A DNA stretch of 64,000 bases from Cheilinus undulatus. Lineage: Eukaryota; Chordata; Actinopteri; Labriformes; Labridae. Below, one piece after another: positions 38,601 through 48,129 of this stretch (the first letter of the stretch is position 1; each line of letters opens with the position of its first letter). The position numbers were made by a program, and so were the translations under genes. The stretch lies in contig NC_054877.1 in the NCBI RefSeq assembly GCF_018320785.1, positions 9,370,030 to 9,434,029 on the forward strand, read 5' to 3'. The notes under the pieces are model-generated. The model did not search any database. It saw only the letters and a program-made list of their open reading frames with translations, and was not told where the DNA came from.

Positions 38601-41210
38601 TATGTTTAAGAAAGTTTTCATCACACCCAGGTGTCTTACTCTGACATTAAATTGGGAGATAAATATTAAAATGAGTTTTTACTGGTACATGTTCATCCTT
38701 CTGTACTTGTAACTTCCTGAGCATCATAAATACCAGTAACAGCACAAACTAAATATCACATTTTCCCGAGAAGAACAAATTAAAACGAATTTAAAGTCAC
38801 ATGGAGATTTGTATAGACAGAGCTCTGTGTGTCTGCTAGTACAGGAGAACAAGGGGTTAAAATAATATTGACAACAGTCAAATTAAAACAGCTTTCCATA
38901 CATTTTTCTCCTTTCATAATCCCTCTCAATGTGAGTTAGCATCTTAGCTAAACTTTAGCTCCTCCATCTCAACAGGTGAGATTTATGAGCTGCCATAGTT
39001 CTTAATCTCTTTTCTCCAAAGCGTACAGAGGGGCGGACATTTTGAAGGTTATCCTTTCTTCATGTAAAGTCCACGTGACTTTTTCCTGAGGGGCAGAACT
39101 GGAACTGAGACGTTTAGGCGATGCCCGGTGAGACCATAGACTGTAGAAAGAATTGGACCAACCCCGTGTGACGTCAGTCGTCTGCTTACAATAGGCGGAC
39201 TCAAACAGCTCTTGAAGCCAATCTGTGGAGGCTTCCATATAGAAATCGCGGTCTCAACCGAACTTTGGATCAACCTAATGGCCCGCCCACTAAGCGCGAC
39301 TTCCTATCAGCTAGCTAGCTAGCTAGCATTCTGGTTGACAGAAACGGAGCATAAGCCTGCTGAGCTATCTGCCAATCAAATGAGATGCACCAATCAGCTT
39401 TCATCCTGAATATAATACAAACAATTGTGGTACAAAAAAATTCACCCCCCGTACAGTGGGAGCACAATAAGACACTAGCTAATGAGACACGTTTGGGGAC
39501 TTCCAGTGTTCCTGCAGCCAGCCTCAAGTGGACACTCAGAGTATAGCAATTTTTTTCACTTTTGCATTGGCTTCATGTTTCAGGACTGGAGGTTGCCGCT
39601 TGGGTGAGATATATCTCGCTAACTAGTGAGCACCGACGGTGAATGGAAAGCTTGTTTAAAGGTAAAAGGTCACCGCAGGTCGCGCGAGATTACAGACACT
39701 GAGCCAAGCATGGTGAAACGGGCTATAAAAACAAGCAGCAGAGCCTCAATGAACCGATCTCTGACGTTAAAACCGGTCCATCATAGCAGAGAGCCCGATC
39801 CAGGGGTCCGCGGACCGATGCACTCGACCGCTGATGTGAAGATCGGTTAACCGATCCATATCGGATTATCTTTACACCACTAGAGTAAGAAATAGCATTG
39901 GGAAGTGTGGAGGCTGTGGAGGCACCGAGCAGTGCTGGTCGCAACTTGCTGGTTTCTGTGTATCTCATGTTTGGGAGGATGAACTTGCAACCTACGGCAG
40001 CCTGAATAACAATATGTTCTGTTACATCATACCTTAATCAAAAATATAACAAAGGAATAGTCATTTTTTAAATTAACAGATATTTCAGAGCAGAAATTCA
40101 ACCTGCTGTATCTGAAAGTAAAGGTTAATGATAAAAAAAATCTTTCTTCAGATTCGTCTCTGTGAACCAGTTTTACTTTTGGCAGCATTTTTAAAAATTT
40201 CAGTTTAAGTCACATTTAAGTCGTTGTCACTCTTCAAAGTTTAGTTGATGAAAATTGAAAACCACTTCAGTCCAGTTATAGTTATTGAGTTGAAGTCCTA
40301 ATGGCCTGCTAATAATTGCATTTGTGGCACCTAGATCTTTCTGATGGCTCTTAATGTTGCTGGTTTATTTTATCTCCCTAAAACCTAGCTGGGTCAGGAT
40401 GCCTGATTTGCAGAATCCCCCCGAATTTTAGACCCTGGTGGACCAAAGTGTGCCAGTTCCTTGATCCTGTAACTAAAACTTCCTGGTTCTTGTGGCTCAG
40501 TGATGATAGAGCTGGGAGCTGTCCATGGTGCTGAAATCACTGCAGCAGAACTAAGTTCTCTTGTTATCGTTCACTTTTTCCTGCTCTTTTCTTCGTATTG
40601 TCTGCCAAAGTTTAAGTTTTTTCAAATAAAGCGTTTAACTGTTTTTCTGTCTCTGGACCTGATTGGCTGCACTTCTAAACCCCGTCCAATCAGACCAGTC
40701 TCCAGGCTGAGAGAGACTCCACTCAGCAGGTTTACCTCATTTTAATGAGAGGAGCTGCAGCTGTCAGCCAATCAGAGCCCAGCACCGAGAGCACTGTGGC
40801 CTCACCTTCATTCAATTTAAATCCCACCATTCACAAAAGCAGAGCGTTTAATCTGATAACATGTCCACATTCACGTCCGTTACCTGCTCGGCTCCCTGGA
40901 AGCAGATCCGGCAGCTGGGAGTGGGGATGCACGTCTCACTGCTGCAGTTTGAATGCATGGCAGGCTGCGTCTTCCCCGGTCTGCCTCCTACAGCCCCCTC
41001 CTCAGCGGAGATGTTCCCCCCGTTATTCCCTTCACATGCCTCCCTGCAGCCCCGGCCCTCCTCTTCCTCCTCTTTCTCCTCTTCCTCCTCTCTCTGCTCC
41101 TCATGGTCGGGCAGCGGACGTCCTTGGGAGCTGTCCGCTTCGCCTTCATCCCAGGTGTGTCGGTGGGTGATGGCAGTGCCTCCCCCCGCCTCTCCCCCCT
41201 CTGTGCTCAT
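23324..41210 (-). CDS. marchf11: marchf11 (MARCH11), membrane RING-CH E3 ubiquitin ligase; join of four exons
   Basis: Coding exons are 41210-40884, 31088-30933, 26609-26417 and 23646-23324. All introns are GT-AG and the phases close to 332 aa plus stop. Residues 1-95 are low-complexity with an acidic E/K run. The RING-CH (C4HC3) finger uses C100, C103, C116, C118, H126, C129, C142 and C145, and would recruit an E2 enzyme. Two membrane segments lie at about 174-195 and 208-229. A YNVF (YxxPhi-like) motif at about 236-239 could be a sorting signal, and the last four residues, VTSV, form a PDZ ligand. MARCH11 proteins act in trans-Golgi/multivesicular sorting by ubiquitinating membrane cargo. 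The closest relatives are MARCH4 and MARCH9, but the adjacency to znf622 matches human MARCHF11. Compared with the human protein (about 402 aa) the N-terminus is shorter and acidic rather than proline-rich, and the stretch between PTQL and the LSxD tail differs. Confidence 0.95.
24571..25493. mobile_element. piggyBac-like non-autonomous element in marchf11 intron 3
   Basis: The ends are the inverted pair CCCTTTACCTACTGA and TCAGTAGGTAAAGGG, each bordered by TTAA (24567-24570 and 25494-25497). TTAA with CCCTTT ends points to piggyBac. 923 bp with no transposase. Inside, a block around AAAGTTTGTTCGATCAGAAA is repeated as AAAGTTTGCTCAATCTAAAA about 170 bases later. Confidence 0.8.
25500..26410. 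other. marchf11 intron 3, remaining unique-looking part
   Basis: No repeat end, RNA or exon recognised besides the piggyBac-like element next to it. Confidence 0.4.
26417..26609 (-). CDS. marchf11: marchf11 coding exon 3
   Basis: Acceptor TTACAG ends at 26610 and donor GTAG|GTGAGC is at 26416. 193 bases, leaving phase 1. It begins [13 protein letters not shown] and holds the first membrane segment and most of the second ([16 protein letters not shown]). Confidence 0.95.
27226..27930 (+). mobile_element. Tc1/mariner-type relic, left part, in marchf11 intron 2
   Basis: The left end TATACACCACGTTCTAAATT matches the copy at 51480-52512. The plus frame at 27382-27927 (181 codons, long for a relic) contains transposase features: [20 protein letters not shown], then [14 protein letters not shown], then [15 protein letters not shown]. 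The last includes the second-strand catalytic Asp context. The sequence is truncated after the GPDG region, so the last catalytic residues and the right end are missing. Confidence 0.8.
27935..28720. other. marchf11 intron 2 sequence, no feature recognised
   Basis: A purine-rich stretch (about 27980-28500) with no coding signature. The open frame at 28251-28469 shows no domain. Confidence 0.4.
28727..30580 (-). mobile_element. Tc1-like transposon, nearly full length, with a nested insertion
   Basis: The left end CAATTCCAAAAAAGCTGG and the right end CCCAACTTTTTTGGAATTGG form the inverted terminal repeats. The body between (for example TTGTCTGGATGGAAGCAGAT, GCCCACGCCATAGCCC) is the antisense of a Tc1-type transposase and is collinear with 44448-45980. 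The coding frame is broken. At 29102-29530 an unrelated 429-bp segment interrupts it. Confidence 0.85.
29102..29530 (+). mobile_element. Insertion carrying a RecQ-helicase-like ORF fragment
   Basis: The Tc1-like copy is continuous across this segment in its relatives; here GATGCT is followed by 429 foreign bases and then GCTCCAAATG, suggesting a GCT duplication. The plus strand at 29243-29310 reads [20 protein letters not shown] followed by EEQR, which resembles the start of RecQ-like helicase domains found in repeated fish genes. The 3' part reads [15 protein letters not shown], then CETNPPG. The helicase motifs between are deleted. Identification of the family is tentative. Confidence 0.45.
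30933..31088 (-). CDS. marchf11: marchf11 coding exon 2
   Basis: Acceptor GTGTCCAG at 31089, donor CAG|GTACGACC at 30932, exactly 52 codons, phase 0 on both sides. It starts [18 protein letters not shown] and carries the remaining six zinc ligands of the RING-CH domain, so loss of this exon would be in frame but would inactivate the ligase. Confidence 0.95.
31160..33055 (+). mobile_element. Tc1-like transposon relic, sense orientation, split by a MITE
   Basis: Starts within the terminal repeat (CCCATAAACCCATATTTGAT) and ends CACAGCGCTCCAGCCTTTTGGG. The plus strand encodes transposase scraps: [12 protein letters not shown] near 31920, then VTTAW-like [20 protein letters not shown] at about 32100-32170, with frameshifts. 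A TTAA-type miniature element interrupts it at 32302-32827. It lies in marchf11 intron 1 just upstream of exon 2. Confidence 0.85.
32302..32827. mobile_element. TTAA-type miniature element, intact copy, 526 bp
   Basis: The ends AAGGAGACATATTATG and GTAAAATATGATCCCT are imperfect inverted repeats, each bordered by TTAA (32298-32301 and 32828-32831). The class, Kolobok- or piggyBac-like, is inferred from the TTAA. Further copies are at 20767-21371 and 47486-47766, with a scrap near 18895. No coding capacity. Confidence 0.8.
33300..34090. other. High-complexity unique block in marchf11 intron 1 (candidate conserved element)
   Basis: This stretch lacks repeat signatures and has several homeodomain-type TAAT cores (CGCATTAATCATCACAG, GCATATTAATAGTATATTAA) among GC-richer sequence. 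No open frame spans it. Calling it regulatory is inference from its composition and location only. Confidence 0.3.
34136..35945 (-). mobile_element. Tc1-like transposon with about 200-bp terminal repeats, transposase antisense
   Basis: The left TATAAAATATTCACCCCCTG and right region ending CAATAAAAGGGTGAAACATC are long inverted repeats (IR/DR type). On the minus strand 34730-34485 reads [18 protein letters not shown], the classic Tc1 motif around the second catalytic Asp. 35220-35760 is antisense of the N-terminal half. The frames are broken. The two halves are separated by an AT-rich insertion at 34733-35217. Same family as 4255-4970. Confidence 0.85.
34733..35217. repeat. AT-rich repeat inserted in the Tc1-like copy
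   Basis: It begins GTTATTATAGTTAACTAAAG and ends AAACTAATGAAAAATCC, and resembles a widespread fish repeat made of TAGTTAACTAAAACT-like motifs. It also holds a poly-G run at 34890-34902 and an (AAT)n run at about 34949-34974. No coding capacity. Confidence 0.6.
35950..36730. other. marchf11 intron 1 sequence, no feature recognised
   Basis: Open frames at 36038-36373 and 36345-36587 are AT-rich and show no family features. Confidence 0.4.
36734..36815 (+). repeat. tRNA-like SINE or related repeat, degenerate
   Basis: GTGGGTAGCACCGTTCCTTC, ACAGCAAGAAGATTCCTGG and TTTAAATTCCTGTC follow the pattern of a common fish repeat (GTGGTTAGCACTGTTGCCTC, CAGCAAGAAGGTCCTGGGTT) with tRNA-like A and B boxes. 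The B box is mutated, so it is not expected to be active. Confidence 0.6.
37310..37830 (+). repeat. Dispersed repeat, left arm of a large inverted pair
   Basis: Blocks such as TGAAGCCAATGCGGAAGTGC, GAGTGTCCACTTGAGGCTGG, GATTGGCAGATAGCTCAGCA and ATATGGAAGCCTCCACAGAT reappear in reverse complement at 39165-39605. I recognise this as a very common percomorph interspersed repeat. The arms are diverged, so they are two insertions rather than a fresh palindrome. Noncoding. Confidence 0.8.
38270..38890 (-). repeat. Dispersed repeat, copy B (partner of 17930-18480)
   Basis: Reverse-complement match in order to copy A: CATCACACCCAGGTGTCTTA, TTGGGAGATAAATATTAAAA, TTTTTACTGGTACATGTTCA and GACAGAGCTCTGTGTGTCTG. 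The left end has tandem GATTCGATT-like motifs. Confidence 0.7.
39165..39605 (-). repeat. Dispersed repeat, right arm of the large inverted pair
   Basis: Reverse-complement partner of 37310-37830, including TCTGTGGAGGCTTCCATAT, TAGCTAGCTAGCTAGC and GGACTGGAGGTTGCCGCTT. The intervening roughly 1.3 kb holds copy B of another repeat. Confidence 0.8.
39610..40860. other. marchf11 intron 1, 5' part
   Basis: 39720-39890 contains GATCGGTTAACCGATCC and other GATCGG motifs and ends TTACACCACTAG, so it is probably a repeat end. The rest up to exon 1 is unique-looking, with no exon signature. Confidence 0.4.
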
Positions 41211-41640
41211 AATCAAATGAAAAGTCCAGATTCAATTGCATAGATGCCAGCCGACAGATTACCCAGGATCCACCACTGTGACGCAGAAATGTGCTGCAGC
41301 CTTCAGGCTCCTAAATCCCGGCTCTGACGGAGGGCAGACCGAGCCGAGCCGAGCCGTGCTCCTCTGGTGTGGCTGTGGATCAGCGGCCGGATCCTCCCGA
41401 TGCTGCTGGCCGCCTCACGAGCTCCAGAGACCCGGGGAGCGTTTCCACACAGCCTCCGTACATCTCAGCGGAACTCCGCGTCCTGAACCGGCGAGTAATC
41501 CCTCTTCCTCCTCCCTCCTCCTCCTCCTCTTCAGTCCACACAGCAACGCTGAAACACGAAGCCCGTCCTCCACACGGGACAACCCGGGCTCAGACCTCCG
41601 GATGAGGACGAGTGCTGACCGCTGAGCGGCTCTCCAGCTC
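40880..41640 (-). promoter_or_regulatory. marchf11: CpG-rich first exon and probable promoter of marchf11
   Basis: The region over and upstream of the marchf11 start codon is much richer in GC and CpG than the rest of the window (GAGCCGAGCCGAGCCGTGCT, GATCAGCGGCCGGATCC). No TATA box is obvious, so the start is probably a dispersed CpG-island type. The transcription start cannot be placed from sequence alone. Confidence 0.55.
40884..41210 (-). CDS. marchf11: marchf11 coding exon 1
   Basis: The start ATG at 41210-41208 follows an in-frame TTG-ATT and opens [11 protein letters not shown]; it is the first ATG in the frame. 109 codons, ending [10 protein letters not shown] with donor CAG|GTAACG at 40883, phase 0. 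It encodes the acidic, low-complexity head and the first two zinc-binding cysteines. Confidence 0.93.
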
Positions 41641-41979
41641 AGATCCTCCTCTAGTAGGGGAGACCGGGGGCCAGTGTAACAGGAGTTCACCTTCTCACTC
41701 ATAACTCAAAGATTATTTTCAACACACTTGATGAAGAAACACAAACTTTATCTGATATAAAATAATGTCTTTATTATATTTCTTATAGGGATTTAATTAT
41801 TTTAACCAGTTTAATAAATTAAGTCAAGGTGTTATAACCGCCGCCACCTGGGGGCTCTTGACCCTTTGTTTGCTCTCTGATTGGTCGGATGACCCAGCCC
41901 CTCTCATAGCAACCGTTACTAGTCAATCTGTCCCCCCAAGGGGTGCCTGGACCCCAGGTTGGGAACCACTGCTCTAGCC

Positions 41980-42420
41980 CAGTGGTTCTCAACTGGTCCA
42001 GCTTGAGGACCCACCAAGATCGCTCATGACAAATTGCGACCCAAATAATCAAAAATTTCAACAATGCATGTTTATTAGATAAAAATGTTGCATTTAAGAT
42101 CTGGAAGGAACAGAATTTATGATAGGAAAAAGATACAGGACATAACTGGCATGTTTTATACCCCCTTTTCCTGTGATAACGTGGTATTTTGAGCCATTTT
42201 TCCAGAGATCTTGAGAAATTACTTCATCATCTTGCTTAAAGCAGCTATTTTATTACAATAAAAGGAGATAAATGAGTCTAAATATTGATAAAACATTTAC
42301 ATTTGCCCATTATCAAAATTAAACAGAGTAAAATTTGCACACATTCACACACACATTTGCGACCCATTAAAAATTGCTGTGACCCACTTTTGGGTCCCGA
42401 ACCACTAGTTGAGAACACTG
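41980..42420. mobile_element. hAT-type MITE, 441 bp, with 8-bp target duplication
   Basis: The ends CAGTGGTTCTCAACTGG and CTAGTTGAGAACACTG are inverted, and CTCTAGCC flanks both sides (41972-41979 and 42421-42428). The interior (GGACCCACCAAGATCGC, GACCCACTTTTGGGTC) is the usual noncoding core of this family. Immediately left, 41930-41971 ends GGTTGGGAACCACTG, the right end of a related element. Confidence 0.85.
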
Positions 42421-42429
42421 CTCTAGCCA

Positions 42430-44440
42430 GATAAAGGGAGATCAGAGTCCTGAGGACTCGTCCCAAACGTGCTTTTAACTGAAACACTGACGGACTATCA
42501 CTCGAATAACCATTAGCTGCAGCGTGCTAGGTCCTGTTTGAGTCCCAGTTCACTTTCCCTCCATCCGTTGTCATTGTTTAACCCTCTGAGGCCTTCTCCA
42601 CACAGAGGAGGATATTTTCAGAAACTGAGGGGTTTTTACCATCTGTGCACACACAAACTGCGTTTTATGTCACCGAAAACGTCCCTTTTTGAAAACTCCT
42701 CCTGGATTTTGATGAAATTTTCAGGAAATGTCAGAAACGGCGCAAGGAAGAACTGATAAGATTTGAGAGTGATCCAGATCACCGTCTGGATCCAGGAATT
42801 TTTTTAAAGGATTCTGTACTATTGGGAGATAGGGCTAATGGCGGAGGTCTGCGCTGTTACCACTTTACACCAGGAGATGGCAGACGTGAGTAACTTCAAT
42901 CCCAGCAGCATTGTGGGTGTGTTTCTATCCAGAGTTTTGGGGTTTATGCAGTGTAGTGTGAGTTGGTAGGTACAATTACTGCTGGTGGAGTGATTAGCTT
43001 GGATGTAGCCACAGCGACATTTTTATGTCTTTAAAACAAGAGCAAAGAGCCACAGTGAAAGAATCTCTTAGCAGAAAAGATATTTTTGCACGTCTCCTGT
43101 TAGGTCCCGTCATTATTTTAAGCCACTGACAACCTCCACCATTCAAACACTATGGTAGCGCTAGCCTGTAAAGCTCAAGTCCTGTCCTTCCCAAACACTT
43201 TGCATGGGTGGTTTCCCAAATGCATGTGAAATACAGTTTATCCATGCAAAGGATATATGAAATAGTCTATCTGGTATGTCAGGCTTTAAATAAAGTTGTC
43301 TGAAGCTGAAGAGAGAGTCTTTTTTTAGTCAATAATGTTATGATGCCAATATATGTACAGAAAGTCCTGATATGCAAACCCACAAAGACTCTCAACAACC
43401 GTTAAGCAGTAACATTTTGGTTTTAAAAGATTTTAAATAGCTAAACACCCACTTTTCCCATTCATTTTGAGGGGCTTTTTTCACCTAGAGAGATATGATA
43501 GCATTTTTTTACAAGCTTATTTATAACCCTTAAGCTGAAAATGAAATTTATCAAAATTTAAAGGGACATTCATGAACTTCAGAAAGTTAAAAGAAAATAC
43601 TCTACATCCCATCAACAGATTTCTAACATTAAAACCCTTTATTTGCTTTCCTCCATAGTGAAATGATCCCTTTCGTTTTCAGCAGGCAGAGAGAGGGAGA
43701 GAGAGAGAGAATCCTACTGAGCGCGTGCGGTAAGAATCATCACTCTATCTTGTCTCTTATAGGAGGAACTGGGTCTGTTACATTGCCCCCGGTCTCCCCT
43801 ATCAGTGATAAGTCTTGCTGTCTCAGGAAGCAGAAAAGAGCATTTCCCCGGGGAGATGACCAATCAATCACATTATTATCCCATTAATATGATGAAGGAG
43901 ATAACTTTCCAGAGCCATGCTCGCTCTGCTCCTCCACCGCCGGCTGTCAGGAAGAGAGGATCACACTCACAGTAGTGGGCCTGCTGACACTGAGGAGACT
44001 GAATGTGGGGAGATGTGGAGATCTGCAGCATCCTGTCTGTGTGAAAGGGTCACCTGCTGGGTTACAAATGTCAACATCATCACGGGTGAGGGGGCTGACT
44101 TTAAGGGACACTTCAGCCAGTCAGTGTTGGAGCTGTTTACTCACAGTCTGAGGCTCTTAGATGGAGGACTCAGTCTAATAAGGGTTGGACCAACAAACTC
44201 AGGTGCTGGATTATGCTGGCTGGAATCTTCTTGGCTTGTTTATCAGTTGGGTCTGTTTTAAATAAATGAATTTGCTTAATATTAAAAAAAAAAATCAACA
44301 AGAAAAGAATCCTATATAATCCAATACAAATGCCGTTAGCTAAAAGTCACCAGATAACATGGTCACCCATTACACTGAAACACCGGGGTGGTTTTCTGTG
44401 CAAGAAACAAGGGGAAGCGGTGGTGATCAGCCTGAGCTGA
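42430..44440. other. Intergenic DNA upstream of marchf11
   Basis: No gene recognised. About 43125-43290 (CCTTCCCAAACACTTTGCAT, GGTATGTCAGGCTT) resembles the 3' part of the helicase-like insertion at 29102-29530. The open frame at 43917-44261 (114 codons) has no domain I recognise. A short GA run is at 43688-43710. Confidence 0.4.
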
Positions 44441-44447
44441 TAATGTA

Positions 44448-45980
44448 CAACCCCAGTTCCAAAAAAGTTGGGATGCTGTGTAAAGTGTAAATAAATCCAA
44501 AATGCAATGACTGCTAAATCTCATAAACCCATATTTTATTCACAATAGAACACAAACAGCAGATCAGATGTTGAAAGAGAGTCATTTAACCATTTCATAA
44601 CTAATATTAGCTCATTTTGAATTTGATAGCAGCAACATGTAAAAAGTAGGGACAGGTTTAGCATCCCCTCTTCTTTTAACAACAGTCTGTAAATGTCTGG
44701 GAAGTGAGGAGACCATTTGCTACAGTTTTTGGAGAGGAATGTTGTCCCATTCTAGTCTGATGTATGATTCTAGCTGCTCAACAGTCCTGGGTCTTCTTTG
44801 CTGGATGGTTCCTTTTCTGATGCTCCAAATGTGTTTTTGTTGTGAAAGGTCTGGACTGACGGTCGGTCAGTTCGGCACCTGGACTCTTCTATTGTGAAGC
44901 CATGCTGTTGTGATGGATATGGTATGTGGTTTAGCATTGTCTTGCTGAAACAGTCAAGGCCTTCCCTGAAAGAAACGTTGTCTGGATGGGAGCAGATGTT
45001 GCTTGAACACTCTCTCTACTTTTCAGCATTGATAGTGTCTCTCCAGATGTGTGAGCTGCCCACACCATAGGCACTAATGCAACCCCAGACCATCAGAGAT
45101 TCAGGCTTTAGAACAGAACCAGGAGAACAAGCTGGATGGTCCCTCTCCTCTTTAGTCTGCAGGACATGGCATCCAGAGTTTCCAGCAATAATTTCAAATT
45201 TGGATTCATCTGACCACAGAACAGTTTTCCATTTTGCTTCAGTCCATTTTAAACGAGTTTAGCTTCTGGATCCTGCTTACATACGGGTCCTTCTTTCCAT
45301 GATCCAGCTTCAACAGTCATTTGTGGATGGCCAACTGTTTTGACAATGATTTCTGGAAATGTTCCTGAGTCCATGCAGTGATTTCTAGAACAGGACCATG
45401 CCTGTTTTTAATGCAGTGGCCCCTGAGGGCCCCAAGATCACCAGCATTCAATATTAACCTCCAGCCTTGTCCCTTGCTTGCAGAGATTTCTCCAGATTCT
45501 CTGAATCTTTTGATGATATTGTGGGCTATAGATGCTGGGATATTTAAAGTCTTTACAATTTTACACTGAGGAACATTTTTCTCAAATTGTTTCCACAATT
45601 TGTGGGCATGGTTTGCCCATCTTTACTTCTGAGAGACTCTGCCTCTTTAAAATGTTCCTTTTACACCCATCAATGTTACTGACCTGTTTCCAATTTACCT
45701 AATTAGTTGAAAAATGCTCCTCCAACTGTTTTTCATCAGTACCATATATATTTCCAGCCTTATGTCGGCCCGTCCCTACTTATTTGAGATGTGTTGTTGC
45801 CATCAAATTCAAAATAAGCTAATATTTTTCATGAATTAGTAAACTGTCTCAGTATTAAGATCTGTTATGATGTTTATTGTCTATTGTGAATGAAAATATG
45901 GGTTCACTAGATTTGAAAATCATAGTATTGTTTTTGTTTACATCTTACATGTTGTCCCAACTTTTTTGGAAGTATGGTTG
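44448..45980 (-). mobile_element. Tc1-like transposon, nearly full length, TA-flanked
   Basis: The ends CAACCCCAGTTCCAAAAAAG and CTTTTTTGGAAGTATGGTTG are inverted repeats, with TA on both sides (44446-44447 and 45981-45982). The minus strand encodes the transposase in pieces: 45598-45317 reads KQFEKNVPQCKIVKTLNIPA, then [13 protein letters not shown] (N-terminal HTH domains). The catalytic half lies at 45250-44850 in other frames. Dead, but the best reference copy for the relics at 22010, 28727 and 31160. Confidence 0.88.
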
Positions 45981-45984
45981 TAGT

Positions 45985-47480
45985 TGTCATCTGAAGCTGC
46001 TATTCATCCTTTCTCTTGTCTGAACAGAAACCTCCTATATTTACATCTCTTTAAGATAATGTAGTTTCTAGTAAATGCCACATTAAAGTGGTTTTAAGTA
46101 AACCCATCATCAGAGCTGTTCCTGGCTTCAGTAAAGGTCTTTACATTTCTGGTATCTTCCTTTCAGCCTCCACATGGACCTGATGATGATGATAATAAAG
46201 CTCGGCTGTCGAGGAGGCTGCTTTTCCAAGAAGAAATCTTCCTCTCTTTTTGTTGTCTTTTTTGCGTGTTGAGGATGTCTATCGCTTTCCGGGGAGCGGG
46301 CCAGTAATGGACTCTAATGCAGCAAAGGAAATTATCCACTCATGTCCAATCACTACCTACGAGGCACCGATCAATACCAGGTCCCCAGGGCTCCCAGGGA
46401 GACCGGGGAACGTGCTGAGAGCAGGGAGGGACTGGTGGACTGCTCCGTAACTCGTTTTTGTTTAGGAGGGGTGGTGACTGAGATGGACAGTCTCTAAATT
46501 CACTTTTGGATTTTACCTCCAGTCTGACAGAGCGGCGCCCTTCTATATGATACTAATTCATCAGAGCTCTGACTCTGATTTACAAGCTATGGTCTTTTTG
46601 AACAGCAAATCCAGTGATTTATAGAAGCCTAAATAACAAGAAATTTATCTGCTATAAATGAGAGTTTTTAGATAGTAGCACTTTACATTAAAGTATTCAA
46701 AAAGTAGCATAGTTAGGGAAACTCACGGCATGTTAACCAGGAAATAATGAGAATCTAACTGCTAGTTTACCAGGCAATGAAGGACAAACTGCTTCATAAA
46801 TGAGGAAAAGAATTTACCAACAGCTTGTTCAGCTGAAAAAAGAAGAGTAACTTGTTGATAGTTAACTAGGGAAAGAATAATCATCTAACTGATTGTTTAA
46901 TGGGGAAATAAACAGTAATTTACCTCCTGTTAACCCTTTATGAGGCATATATGGTCACATCATTTGACTTCCTTTGTAACCTCCCCCTGACTCTCTGTGA
47001 CACTGTAGAACCTGAAAGATTCTGATCAGTCAACACCATACGACCAATCAGCAGTGACCCAGAGCATTTCAAACTTCCTGTTTCCTCCAGAAATTGACAA
47101 ATGCAGTTTTACATCCCCTTTGGTCCCAAACATCATAACTGAGTATAATAAGTTGATTAAACTCACACATTAGAAGAGGGAATAGTTGTGCTGAATGTTA
47201 TCATTGGTTTTATTTGCATCAGATCATTTGCTGAAATCTTAGTGAGAAAAATGGAGGAACCATATTTGGACATAAAACCATTTAGGGGTGTAAAATAATG
47301 TCTTTGCTAAGACGATTGACCAGCTCACCTAGCAACCATGGTGAGGGCATTTTCTTGACAAATATCTGCTTATAATTTAGGATAATAGTGTTCTATAGTG
47401 AAGTTGGATGTTGCTGCAAACTCAAATGTGATCCTGTGGTAAATTTGACTAATTTTAAGAATTTTCAAGGAATAAATAGT
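45985..47480. other. Intergenic DNA; unique block at 46180-46460
   Basis: No gene recognised. 46180-46460 is high-complexity and GC-richer, with an open frame (46250-46450) containing SPGLPGRPGN but no splice or start support, so it is noted only as a candidate conserved noncoding element. Confidence 0.35.
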
Positions 47481-47485
47481 ACCTA

Positions 47486-47766
47486 CCACGCCCCTCTGAG
47501 GAAATGGATGTGGCTCTCTTGATCAGATCAGGAGAGGAGGGCAAACCTTTCCTCCAAGCAGGGAGGACCAACCCAACCTGGCGGTGGTGCTAACTCCCCA
47601 CATGACATCACGAGGGGAAATTCTGAGAACGGTTTGTTTCAGCACACATTTTCTGAAAGGTTATGAATTTTCTGATTCTTGGGGGGATTTTGGACCGGCC
47701 AGGATCACATATTTTTGTTAGAAAAGCCTGAAAAAGTGTATCTTGCATAAAATGTGACCTTTAAAT
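47486..47766 (-). mobile_element. TTAA-type miniature element, partial copy
   Basis: Matches the inner and right part of the 32302-32827 family in reverse orientation: ATGGATGTGGCTCTC, ACTCCCCACATGACATCACG, CAGCACACATTTTCTGAAAG, ending ATAAAATGTGACCTTTAA. One end is missing. Confidence 0.7.
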
Positions 47767-47975
47767 GTAAGTGACTGTAGTCAGTTTTGGGCTAAATGTT
47801 GTAGAAAATGATCAGTTTTACAACAGAATAACAGTTCTATCAATCTCAAACAGTATAAATCTGTTTTTATTTTTATTGTGAACAGAATAACTGCTAAAAT
47901 CCACTTATTTAATATTTGTGATCATATTTTCTCTTGTTGGCAAAATAAGATAAAACTGGTGGTACCGTCATTACT

Positions 47976-48120
47976 TAAACAGAATTCTGAAGAACAACTC
48001 CTCACCCACACCCGATCCCGGGACAATATCCCCCCTGTCCTACAAGATCTCCATTGGCTCCCCATCCCCTTTCATATCTAATTCAAGATTCTCCCCCTCA
48101 CCTATAAATCCCTAAACCAA
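47976..48120 (+). pseudogene. LINE reverse-transcriptase C-terminal fragment
   Basis: The plus strand reads LTHTRSRDNIPPVLQDLHWL and PIPFHI, a stop, then FKILPLTYKSLN. This is the conserved HWLP...FKILxLTYKAL region after the reverse-transcriptase domain of L2/CR1/Rex-type non-LTR retrotransposons. Short and broken. Confidence 0.75.
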
Positions 48121-48129
48121 CATTGACTC

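Noticed and set aside
41211..41216. Upstream start for marchf11 two codons earlier
   Set aside because: The codon is TTG, not ATG; the first ATG in the frame, at 41210, is preferred.
40745..41702. Several long plus- and minus-strand frames around the marchf11 CpG-rich region
   Set aside because: Apart from exon 1 they are shadows of GC-rich sequence and low-complexity CTC/GAG repeats.
43917..44261. 114-codon plus-strand open frame
   Set aside because: No domain, no splice context, no homologue recognised; chance frame in a GC-richer patch.
46250..46450. Collagen-like frame containing SPGLPGRPGN
   Set aside because: Single short motif, no Gly-X-Y repetition, no splice support; kept only as part of a possible conserved noncoding block.
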